A stretch of DNA of 64,000 nt from Epiperipatus broadwayi (Eukaryota; Onychophora; Udeonychophora; Euonychophora; Peripatidae). Both the position numbers and the translations under genes were made by a program. Positions 10,950 to 22,164 of the stretch are shown in pieces (position 1 is the first letter of the stretch; the number at the start of each line of letters is the position of its first letter). The stretch lies in assembly GCA_028023455.1 (NCBI GenBank), contig JAQFVV010012476.1, positions 2,587,820 through 2,651,819 of the forward strand. Direction: 5' to 3'. Under the pieces are notes generated by a model. That model made no database searches. It was given only the letters and a program-made list of their open reading frames with translations, and was not told the DNA's origin.

Positions 10950-12900
10950 ATCAAAATACGATTGCTTTCATTAACGGAAATCTATTATTTTCTAATTGGG
11001 GAATGACTAATGTGGAGCCTGTAATGAAGATGTAGATTTAAAGGTAGATGATCGCCTATGAATTAGAAGACCTAATAAGAATTAGAGGATTAAAATTCCA
11101 AAGGGAAGACAAACATGTTGTGATCATAGACCCTTTTTAATGTAATAACACGAATAAATACATGTATCTGAAAAATGATAATCCGAATAAATCCCGAATG
11201 GCTCTTTAATAATATTGTGAATAGGTGAATAGAATATTTAAGTCATCTTTCGAATAACGATACAAAAATAGAAACTTAAAAAGTTTAATGATATATACAG
11301 TTGTCTTTCTTGTTTATATTTGGATAATGGCAATCGCATTCAAGAAACCAAAATGACTTAAAAAAGGAACGAGCGCAAGTTTTTACCAAATAATTGGAGA
11401 AATGTAAAAATATTGTGATAATATTTTAAAATCAACAATATTGAATTTTTAAAAAATAAATGGATTGTAAAGATGTAACTCTTATCTTAAGGATATTTTT
11501 ATTATCCGTGTTTAAAAATATCGGGATAAAAACATAGGTTGTTTGCAGTCATAGATGGTTAATTTTAAAGATTTTCTACAGTTATAGAGAATCAAGAAGC
11601 GCTATAAACATGATTTTTGTTGATGGAAAATACAAAAGATAGTGTGTGAAACAAAAATGATTATATATTGCTTTCATCGATGTTATAAAAAGCATTTGAT
11701 TTAATATACAAAGATTTATAGTACTGTTTGAAATTCATTGGTCTTCAATTAACGTTAATTTTTATTAGACAGGTTTTCTTTAATGGAATGTGAAAAAGTG
11801 TTCTTTCTGCAGGTAGAAATTATGAGGAATTTGGATTTAAAATGCGGTGTTAAACAGGATGTGGACTAAACAGTGAGGATTTCCAATTCCTCTACAAGCT
11901 TTGTGATAAATCCTTAGCCAGAGCCAGCACTTAAAATATCTCTGTCAGGAACCCCTCCCCAAACCTCTGACCATGGTTTCGTGCTTTCAATTTTTTATGA
12001 TTTCGGTCTTTGGAAATGTTTATAGCAACAAAATTAATCAGGGATGAAGATGTGATACACATTTGATGATAAATTTTTAATTTTAGTCGATAATGTGCAA
12101 AAACAAAAACGTCATTTTGGTATCTAAATGTACAGAATGCTAATTTTTGTGCAGTTTTTACCAATTTCCGAAATAATCGCCATGTTTTTAATACAACGTA
12201 TAAAGATTGTTTTATGAATTAATGTTACAAAAGGTAAATCTTTTATCAACCTATGAGGGGGAAATATCTTCAGCATTCTTTAAATGGGTCGCTATTAACT
12301 GAATGCCAACAAATTTAAATATCAAGGAAGATTTTTAACTAGAATAGTAGATTTAACTTCTGTAACTGTGGACATACCACAATGTGCTGCTTTTGTTTTA
12401 AAAAGTTTAAATATAATAAAATATTATTACAATTAAATTAGTTGTTTATAAACTAATATTTTATGAATTTATCATAAGATAGTGAGACTTAGAGATTTTT
12501 TTGACAAAGCATGAAGGCATTAGTAAAGATTCATTTTTTAGGATTTCTAGCAAACTTTAAAAAATACATTAGCAGGATCATAAGACAACATCAATATATT
12601 CTTCGACTTGGTGAATATATTACTATTATATAGTCCATTATTCAAAAAATCGCATCTTCATTAGACTGGACATATGATCCTAGACTTGAAATGAATAAGC
12701 AATCCAAAACTTCTTAAAATGCTATTTTATCAAAAACATGATTTTTGAGAGGTAAATTTTATTTACATTATGAAGACTATCTCAAAGACATTTTACGAAA
12801 GTAAACGATTGGTTGGTTTTATTGAAAAGATATGAAGGAGAGTAAACTGCACTAACAAGTTCCAATGGCATACGGTATGAAGGTTCTTCAGGAAGAAAGG
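10950..12900 (+). pseudogene. Very decayed LINE ORF2 (endonuclease and reverse transcriptase)
   Basis: Recognisable only as landmarks in the right order and spacing. CDHRPFLM near 11119-11143 fits the SDH..L end of an endonuclease. IAFIDVIK with AFDLIYKDL one frame over, near 11665-11715, fits reverse transcriptase block A. LKCGVKQ near 11837-11860 fits block B. YTFDDKFLILVDN near 12057-12100 fits block C, with the two Asp residues kept. Frames change between landmarks and stops are frequent. It is not obviously the same family as the other LINEs here; clade unknown. Confidence 0.5.
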
Positions 12901-15900
12901 TTTGTTTTGCACAAGAAATTACAAATTTGCATTGCAAAATATCAAATAAACAGAATAAGGGACCACCATGTTCTATAAGTGGATGGATTTGTGGTTCACA
13001 AATTGACTTCTTTGGTCATTCTAAAATTTATCTCTAATGTATATTTTTTACTATTGAAATGCTCATTGATTTTCAATTGGCTATATATTGTATACATATT
13101 ACATATAAAACGTTCCTTCACTTTACATTACGTAAAGAGATAAATTAGGTTCGTTATTATGATTGCATAGGGCCTTGTTTTGCAGTAAAACATTTGGGCA
13201 GTTATGTAATGTAATTGCTAAATGTGTGTGCTTAAGGTTCTCTAATTTATACTTAAAATAATGATTTACAGCTCAAATTAGCTATAGAAAATACATCTTT
13301 GATTAAGCCTTAATGAAATAAAAAGTTTATTTTAATTTACACGGGATTAAAATAGTGAAAGCTACAGTTTCAAAAACAGTCTATGGATCTTGGAATCAGC
13401 TAATTATAAATTTTGTCCACAAGATGAAAAGGCAGAGATTTTTTTTAAACACTTTCCTCTAGAACAATGAATTACCTTATGAATTTTGAAAAATACATTT
13501 TTTGGCCAACAAATTGATGGCTATATAAAAAAATATAAAAAAATAATCCCAAAGCATTCACTGTCCATTTTCATCCGGTTAAGTCAGAGTTTTAGCACTC
13601 ATCTAGTATTTCATGCCAATAGAGGATGCACATACCACATTTACTCAGAGGATTCTAATGACGAGAGGAATTTTACCCTTCTAACTATAGAAAGAAGCAA
13701 GTTACCATTATAAAAAATTAATTATCTATACATTTTCCCAATTGCATTAATGAGAGTAATATCTAGAGTTTAACATTACCCAGTCTCTCAGAAAGACTAC
13801 TACATATGAATCTAACCATTATTTCTTAGCTGTGCAGTGTCTAAACGACTTATAAATATATATGATGGTGTCTTAAATTGCAGTCTGCTATACTAACGAT
13901 ATTTTAAACACATTAGAATTGATCTCCTTTGATACCCTAGTGTCACTTTTCCATAAATAAAATCAATGAACATAACATAATTCGCAAAAGTGAATTGCAA
14001 TAATACTGATGATTAGATCTTACATGTTCCTAGAAATAGCATCACCAGAAAAGTGATATATTTAACTCTATAACAAAATTTTTTGATTCAAGAAAACAAA
14101 TTATGTTGCAAAAATGTTAGCAAATAGTTTCATGATTCAATATATATATATATATATATATATTTGTGTGTGTGTGTAAGTTATTTAACAAGAGAAATTT
14201 TCAGATCTTTTATGTAAATTTCGTTTAATGAAAATTGGGAAAAGGTCTAATATATAAATGAGTATAACATGTAGTCTTAAAATCACCTTTATTCATCCTA
14301 ATCTAGAGCCATGAAATATAATCTTGAGTAAACAAAGATCACCAGTCTTTGAAACGATAAAATATTTATCTCAACTCTGACTTCTATATTTGTCCATGAG
14401 GGTTACGATTCAAAGGTGGAACTGGTGCGGTTGAGATTTTGTAAAGGAATACGTCATTCATTTATACACTTTTTCTCTCATCTGTATTATTGTGAATTCA
14501 CACTTTCTTTGAGAGGAGAATAAAATTCTGTACCAATATAAAATTCAATACCTCTTTCACCAATCGTAATACATGGAGAATGTTATCATTTAAATTATGT
14601 AAGTGAATCGAGGGCATTTGTCATATATTTCAAAATCTAATTCAATGCCTTATAGACCCATGAATATTGATTAATAATAATGAAAGTCTATATAAAATTG
14701 TATTATTGTTTAGTTAAAAACCAGTTATATATCAGGTAAATGTAGATATTAAAAGCATATAAGCACGGTGAAGTTACATCGATTTTTTCTTTTACTATTA
14801 TCAATCAACATGTTGTAAATCCGTTAAAGCATTGAGATATTATTTCTCCATGAATTATATTAGTTAGAATTGATCCATACTAATTATCAGTTTCATGTTC
14901 ATATGTTATTCTAGCTAGTCATGGAAGCAATAACTGGTAAGAATTAATAAACAATACAGAAAGGCTAACGCAATCCATGTACAATGACATTTCAGTCCTG
15001 AAAATGGTGATCCCTATAACAAATTTAACCAACATCAAGATCAAATAAAAAGCTGTCAAAGTCATTTCATACTTTATTATCATCCATCCTAAGATGCATG
15101 ATAAATCTGGAATTATAACCAATAATTCAAAAAGACATTATTATGGAAAAATTCAAAATATTTCAGAGATCTTGGAATCATCATCACAGTATATTTAATG
15201 AATTTTAATATAAGAAATATTAAATTAAGATACATATCGGAATTCAAACTGAAAAACAGCAAATACAGATTTATTTTATATTGCAAAACAACAGATAAAA
15301 TAAAATAGTAGTGGTTGGTCACAATCTATTTCCTGATTATGTTATCTTCTTTTAAATAAACATTATATTGAAGTACAATAGTAAGGTAGCTAGAGCTAAC
15401 TATCCCCAATGAAGATCAAAAGGCTAAGATTGAATACTAATTTACCTGGCTTTCTTAATCATCTGTAAAAAGAATAGTCTACAATAGCATATAAATATAA
15501 TAATGTGGCTAATCGAATGCAGACACTTAGAGAATAAGACTTAAACCATTAAGGCAGAAAGAACAACACTTTAAATAATATGAAACAAAGTGAAGTGATA
15601 TATTTTCAAATCACTTACCAAAATTTTAAAATTGAATCATGCATTTATACAATGTCAAGAAATAAATTAACTAAATTAAAGGATTCAAGTTTTGACACCA
15701 ATTGAATCTGTATTAATAATATTTGGCTGAAAAAAATGTTCTTTTATTTGATATGGAATTGTTCTTTTTTATAGCACTTCTGCTAGAATGGGTGCCTCAC
15801 ATCCGGTCAGAATGGTTGTTTCACAAACATTTATCCTGCAGAAATGACTTTATCACGGATAACACCCATTATAATTTTTTTTATCATTTCAAAATTTTTC

Positions 15901-16003
15901 ATAAATATCTAGAAATAAACAGATTGTTTCATTCATAGTTTTAAGGTAAATAAAAATTAAGATGCATTGTTTTATATTATATTCTTGCTTTAAGTTAATA
16001 AGC
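12900..16003. other. No gene recognised; microsatellite at 14138-14180
   Basis: AT-rich sequence. A compound microsatellite of (AT)n followed by (GT)n lies at about 14138-14180. Short open frames here show no family features. Confidence 0.4.
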
Positions 16004-16055
16004 TGTTTTAATTTTAGATAGCCCTTAAAATTAGCCCTATATTATTTAAACCAGA

Positions 16056-17039
16056 ATGGCGGGACGCTTGATTTGGAATGGCACTGATGTCCTACTTCAA
16101 GTCAATGAGACATTTTTTATCTTATCAAGAAAACACATTAGTTTGATTAGTCGCCGTATTATATTATTCAATTCTTATTTACATATTTATTTTGTTCCCT
16201 TTGTGATTTGTTTTGGAATTTTGGGAAATACTTTAAACTTCATAATTTTCAAGCGTTACAATAAAAAAACACCCACAGCTTGTCTGTATTATTTGCAATC
16301 TCAAGCTGTGTCCGAATCATTGATTTTATTAAGCTGGATTACTTACATTGCATCTTATAAGTGGAATTTATACCATAGCATTGTATTATATTATATTTTA
16401 AACAGAATCCCCTATACAATTTACCATGCTTGCCTAGGAGTGAGCAATTTCACTCTGTTGCTCATCACTATTAATCGCTACTTAGCTTTGCGTAGCATTA
16501 AACGAACTCCGCCCAAATTCTCTACATCCTGCATTTTTTTATTTATTGTCTGGACAGTTCCATTTATTTTATATATTATAGATAATATACATTTAATTCA
16601 ACTTCGTTTTATTATTGAAGTTACTCTGAGAATGGTACCAGTTTGTCTGATAGCGGTTTTCACGATCCTCATTCTTATCCAGTTGCAACCGGCTTTTCAA
16701 CGCCGAAAAAAAATGCAAAGTAATATTTCTTCAACACGTGATCAGCGCATAAAACTGGAAAAGGCTTTAATTACAATATTGCTTTTGACTATTATTTTAT
16801 ATCTATTATTTTGTGCTCCTTCTACTATAATTAGAATTCTAATATCAATAAACAAAACACAATGGCAAATAGTACTTGCATATCTAGACGTGACGCTTAA
16901 CACATTTGAAAGTGTGTACTATGGGTTGAGCTTTTATCTTTGTGTAAGTTTTAATAAACAATTTAGAAACTTCATTTGGCAAAGCAACAAAAATCGTATT
17001 TCTCCTTCAGAAATAAAAACCATAGATAACAGCAATTAA
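16056..17039 (+). CDS. Rhodopsin-class (class A) G-protein-coupled receptor, single exon
   Basis: A seven-transmembrane plasma-membrane receptor of 327 residues, expected to couple an unknown ligand, perhaps a peptide, to G proteins. Helices lie at about 42-65 (with GN at 57-58), 75-98, 118-142, 156-177 (W166), 186-210 (P195), 235-260 (FCAP at 252-255) and 271-297. Helix 3 ends NRY (140-142) in place of DRY; helix 7 has GLSFY (290-294) in place of NPxxY; helix 8 is NKQFRNF. N8 and N17 are glycosylation sites in the short N terminus. The cysteines that normally join helix 3 to loop 2 are absent on both sides, and loop 2 is very short. The ATG follows an in-frame TAA at 16047 and has A at -3 and G at +4. 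A possible splice acceptor AG at 16016-16017 would allow a 5' non-coding exon. Ligand and subfamily are unknown. Confidence 0.92.
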   Translation: MAGRLIWNGTDVLLQVNETFFILSRKHISLISRRIILFNSYLHIYFVPFVICFGILGNTLNFIIFKRYNKKTPTACLYYLQSQAVSESLILLSWITYIASYKWNLYHSIVLYYILNRIPYTIYHACLGVSNFTLLLITINRYLALRSIKRTPPKFSTSCIFLFIVWTVPFILYIIDNIHLIQLRFIIEVTLRMVPVCLIAVFTILILIQLQPAFQRRKKMQSNISSTRDQRIKLEKALITILLLTIILYLLFCAPSTIIRILISINKTQWQIVLAYLDVTLNTFESVYYGLSFYLCVSFNKQFRNFIWQSNKNRISPSEIKTIDNSN

Positions 17040-17090
17040 TAAATATAATGTTTATGAGAATAATTATCAAATTGGAAGCTTCAAGTATAT

Positions 17091-17096
17091 AATAAA
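17091..17096 (+). terminator. Polyadenylation signal AATAAA of the receptor gene
   Basis: AATAAA lies 52 bases after the receptor stop codon, a normal place for a short 3' UTR. In DNA this AT-rich the hexamer also occurs by chance. Confidence 0.5.
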
Positions 17097-17099
17097 ATA

Positions 17100-20055
17100 A
17101 AGAAGGTATAAAATTGTTGAAAAAAATTACAGCCTTTTATTTACATATAAACAATAAAAAGTAAAAAACAAGATTTTCTTCAACTTTCACCAAAAAACCA
17201 TGGGTCATTCTTGATTAAAAATACTTTTAATTACACTTTATATGAATAAACATTAGATCTTAGCAATTTTAACAAGACCGTAAATATACTTCAGTAATTC
17301 ATGAGTCAGATTCCAAAATAATCATTCAAATAAACTCTCATATAATGGTGACTCTTTTATATCAATCTACCTCTTTTCATCAGATTAAAAAAAGTATCTT
17401 ATTAATAGTATGCTATTAATACAGAAAGGTATTAGGTGTCAGTTTGTTTAAATGATTTGTTGGAAATCTGACTTGTGAATTATTATTGTAACATTTTTGG
17501 GTTTTAAATGATTTTATTGAGAGGTGACTTGTGTATAATTAATGTAACATTTTTGGATTTGGTAAATACCAGTTTAGAATAAATCTTTACGTTTTTGTTT
17601 TCAATGGGATGTCCTTGCTGATACAATCTACAACAAACAAAGTCAGATAATACTGTATGACAATAAAAGAAAGTGTTCCAGATATTTTATTATGTTTTTG
17701 TTTAAATATTGCAAATTCTATCAAAACCTAAAAAATATACATGCAACATTTATCGAACTAAGCTCAATAGAAAATCAAATACATCAAGAACTCAAAATAT
17801 CCATCATATAAATAATTAGAAAAAATTAGTAAAAAGCATTTGATCAACGTTGAAATGACTACCACAACATCAAATATGAAAAAACAATATTTTGCAATTA
17901 CTATTAATAAATAGTTATAAAAACAGTGTAATCATGTGAACATAAAATATTCAAATGCTTGTTGTTATCAAAATGTCAATCAAGCATTAGTAATTAAAAA
18001 GTGATGTTCCAAAAAAAAAAATCATATGATTATTTATTCAGAAACATTACCAAATTTACCACTTCTTTAATTTTGCACTATTATATAAATTCGATTTATT
18101 CTCACTACTTTGAAGTTTTTTGGAAAAAAATTTTTTTATTATTATTGTACATAGATACTGTCCTGCAGTATTTTTCGGAAGAAAAGTGTTTAGAAGGATT
18201 ATGTATAGCTATGATATACCTGAAACAAAATAAAATACATTCCAATATAAATAATATCATAAATATGTAAACACTAAAATTAATAAAATAATAAACAACA
18301 ACATAAATTATAACAAAATGCATTAAAACTGAAAATAAAGATATTCAAAACCAAATAAAATAATTCGGGTATTGTAAAATATACATAGAAAATAAATATA
18401 AATTATACAGTTGTATTCCTCACTGTGTATATACCTATCATGAACAACTATTAATTTAAATATAGTATATGTTTTTATTATTTTCAATAATCCCTAATTA
18501 TGTCTATTCCCTTTAAATTTAAACTTTAATTTTATTATCTCCACTTTAATAAAATACATATTAATTTATTTTCTTTTAACTCTAAGTTCAAACTTATTTC
18601 ACTTATTAAAAATATTATTTTTAATTTTTTTTAATATCTAAAAATTATAAATATTATAATCATTTAACTTACCCAATTTTATTTTAATTTTTTAAAATAA
18701 AAAAACTATTTCCTTTTTTAAATATTTACCTTATACCCTGGCTACATCTATTACATATCATTTAATGTAACTTTATTTCTAATCACTACAGTTTCCTTTT
18801 ATTTACATATACTACATTATTTTTCTTAATGCTTAGCCTTTATTTGAGGATTCACAATCGTCATCATCATCAATTTGTACTCAATATTTTGATTTACAAT
18901 TGATTATTCATCTGCAACAATCAATCGTAAAAAAAATTTAAAAAAATATTATGGTGGTCATTTTGTATGTGATGATGTCATAAAATGTTTGTTAATGTCA
19001 TGGCATCCAAAACCATAATAGCATATTTCATACTGAAACTGTACACTACAGAGTTTATTCGCAATAGACAATACAATACATAATATTAGTGCTGTACACA
19101 AGATTTTGATTATAAAATTAAAATACGATTTATGAATGTGGAGTAATTTATTTTCATCCTGCATCTTTGCAAGACAATTAGTTTAACAACGATATATCAC
19201 AAGTAAAGGTTTCATTCTTAATAATTAAAAACCTTCCAAAAAGTGTTTCATTCATTATAATAATCAAAATTATATATTAATGACCTACAACAAACAAATA
19301 CATTAGTAACATATTAAATTGAAAAATATGTACTTTAGTTTAAAAGCTGTACATTGTATTTAGTGACTTTTACGGACTAAAAGTTTTACTAACATTACTT
19401 TGCTTATGGCAAAATTTCAATCACCGTCTAGGAATTCAGTTATCGTAATTGTTATTAAAAAATAATTTCATAATAATGAACTTTGTGTGATCAAAAATTA
19501 TTTAATCTAAATTAAAAATAAGAATTTATTAGCTTTATTTTAAAACAACTTTAAATGTTATCGCACATTTATAAAAATGAAGAATGAACAAAAAGAAAAT
19601 TAAATTCAGTATAAAAACTTTTAAAAATGTATGACGTGCACTGAAAAGGATTCATAATTTAAATATTTATTTAAATAGTTCAATGGCACATAATCGAAAA
19701 ATATTTAAATCATTTCAGAGAATTTGTCTACAGAACTTATTATGATACCTCATGAGAAAACATAATTTCACTGCAAGCGTACATATTTATAGTGTATAAG
19801 GTGAGTTTTATTTAAATTTGTGTAGTAAATATTGTAAAAAAGCCTTAAATATTGATTACAATATGCAATCACAGAATGCATTAGATACACCCCTTTCTTT
19901 TGATGCGTCAGTATTTTTATAAGTAGTTTTCACAATGTGCTGTATGCTCATTTTATTTCTCTTACACTAAGGATAAATAACAGTCTTCAAGATAAATTAA
20001 ATAAGTTGACATTAAACAATTTTTAAAAATTCCAAACAATTTCATGTAAGTAATA
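17100..20055. other. No gene recognised
   Basis: Strongly AT-rich. A short imperfect direct repeat around TGTAACATTTTTGG occurs at about 17465-17560 (two copies). Short frames at 18.0-18.3 kb and 19.0 kb are low-complexity and show no family features. Confidence 0.4.
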
Positions 20056-20071
20056 TACACAAGTTAAAAAT

Positions 20072-21800
20072 ATGGTACTTGTGAAGTTTGCAGGAAAAGG
20101 AAAACTTTATATTATGAATTATTATTTTGAGAAAAATGTTAAAAGGAAATGGATATGGAAGCATCCAAATGAAGGTACAGCAGAATTGGATTATATTTTG
20201 ACTAACAGAAAATACATATTTCAAGATTGTAATGTTTTTAATAAATTTTACAGAGGAAGTGATCATCGATTAGTAAGATGTGAAATATGTGTTAATGCAA
20301 AACTAGAGAGACAAAATAGTATGATGTGAAATATGTGTTAATGCAAAACTTGAGAGACTAAATTATTAAGAAAAACAATATTTTCCGTTGATATTCCTAA
20401 TTTTCAGAAACATTCTAATGAATTTAAATTAGAACTTACAAATAGGTTTCAAGTATTAGTAGATTTTGAACATGATTCAGACTTGAATAAAATTAATATG
20501 AAAACAACTGATACACTTTTAAAAACTGCAACAAAAATAGCTGTTTGAAAAAAGCAGCACTTGACCAATAAAATTTTTACTGAAACGAGAGAATTTATGA
20601 AGAAAAAAAGGAATATGAAGATATACAAAAATGATGCGTTAAAAAGGATTGAAAATCTCGAATATTGTAAAATGATGCAGACAAGAGTTAAAAATAATAT
20701 AAGAAAGTATAACTGAACTAGCAAGGAAAGCAGTAGAAGAGAATGAAAGTCTCAAGAGTGTAAAATAACATTTTGGTATTGGTAGAAAATTTATATCTGT
20801 AATAAGAATAAAAGATGGAATTATTACTAAAAAGAGAGATGACATCATGAAATGGATAGAAGACTTTTATCAAGAATTATATGGTAATAAAGAATAAAAA
20901 CCTCCTACATTTATTACATCTTCTGAATTTCCCAGAATTTTAAATGAAGAAGTGAGACATGCAATTAAATATATGAAGAAAAAAAGTCTCCAGGTAATGG
21001 TGGAATTATAATTGAATATTAAAAGAAGCAAATGGAGAAATAGAAATTTTTTTAGCAAAGTTATATATCAAATATCTAAATGACAAAGATGTACCAGATG
21101 ATTGGAAGAATGCACTATTATTAATATTTTAAAAAGGTGATAAAAAAGATATTAGAAATTACAACCTATCTTGCTTTTATCAGTTACATACAAAATTTTT
21201 ACCAATATAATTACAACTCGTGTACAGAGAACATTGGATTACCCCCAACCAAGAGAACCAGCTGGATTTAAAAGTGATTTTATTACACTAGATCATATCC
21301 AGGGATTGAGAGAAGTTATAGAAAGGACAAATGAATATAAATTGCCAATATGTTTTGTATTTGTAGATTATGAAAAAGCATTTAAATCTATAAACTTTTC
21401 TTCAGTGATTAAAGCATTGGATCATCAAGGTATTGATCCAAGATATTGTCATATTTTAAAGAATATTTATAAAAATGCAACACCAACAATTAGATTACAT
21501 AATGATACAAAGAAAGACAACATTGAGAAAAGTGTAAGACAAGGTGACTCCATATCTCCAAAACTTTTTACCACAGTACTGCAAGAAGTATTTTGTGGAT
21601 TAAAATGGGGAACTAAAGAAGTGAAAGTAAATGTTGTTTATTTAAATCATTTAGATTTTACAGATGATGTAGTTGTTTTTCCTAATAATGCTTTAGATCT
21701 ACAGGAAATGTTGCAGGAGTTATCAGATAAAAGTAAGACTAAAGATAAATGTTAAAAAGACTAAAGTAATGTTTAATGGATTTTCTCAAAATATGAAAAT
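20072..21800 (+). pseudogene. RTE endonuclease C-terminus and reverse transcriptase (left part)
   Basis: Residues from 20072 give the end of an apurinic-type endonuclease: WIWKHPN..., ELDYILTNRK, then GSDHRLVR with the catalytic His at 20264-20266. A linker with stops follows (20330-21170). The longest open stretch (21171-21755) is reverse transcriptase: GFKSDF..LDHIQ, block A FVDYEKAF with its Asp at about 21366, VRQGDSISPKLF (block B), and block C FTDD at 21656-21667. Most catalytic residues are kept but the linker is broken by stops, so the unit is inactive. Confidence 0.85.
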
Positions 21801-22164
21801 AAAGATTTTTTTTTATTAAGAAAAAATTTACAGTATCAGGTAGCCACATTTGATAATTATAATAGTTTTATATAGAAGTTCAAAGTTTTGCAAAAAATCT
21901 GTGTGGTATTGTCATAACCTTTACTGCAGTAGTCTGAGATGTCATCTCATCATCACAAATGATAACCTATGCCCATGTGTCTACAAAGAGATGCTCTGGC
22001 ACAAAGAGTCGATCTCTGTTCTTCATGCTTATTATTATTGTTTTATAAGTTATCCAAGGATCACTCTGTCCTTGTCTGAAGTTATGCTGGCACCTGGTGA
22101 TCCATAAGGCATGTAGTAGACATGCAACAATCCTGATAGTTGCATAGTTTCCTTCTTTAATTTC

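Noticed and set aside
15723-15938. 71-codon frame upstream of the receptor
   Set aside because: No family features, a different frame, and separated by stops from the receptor; no support as an exon.
18001-18323. Overlapping open frames on both strands
   Set aside because: AT-driven low complexity with no motif, no good start context and no neighbouring exons.
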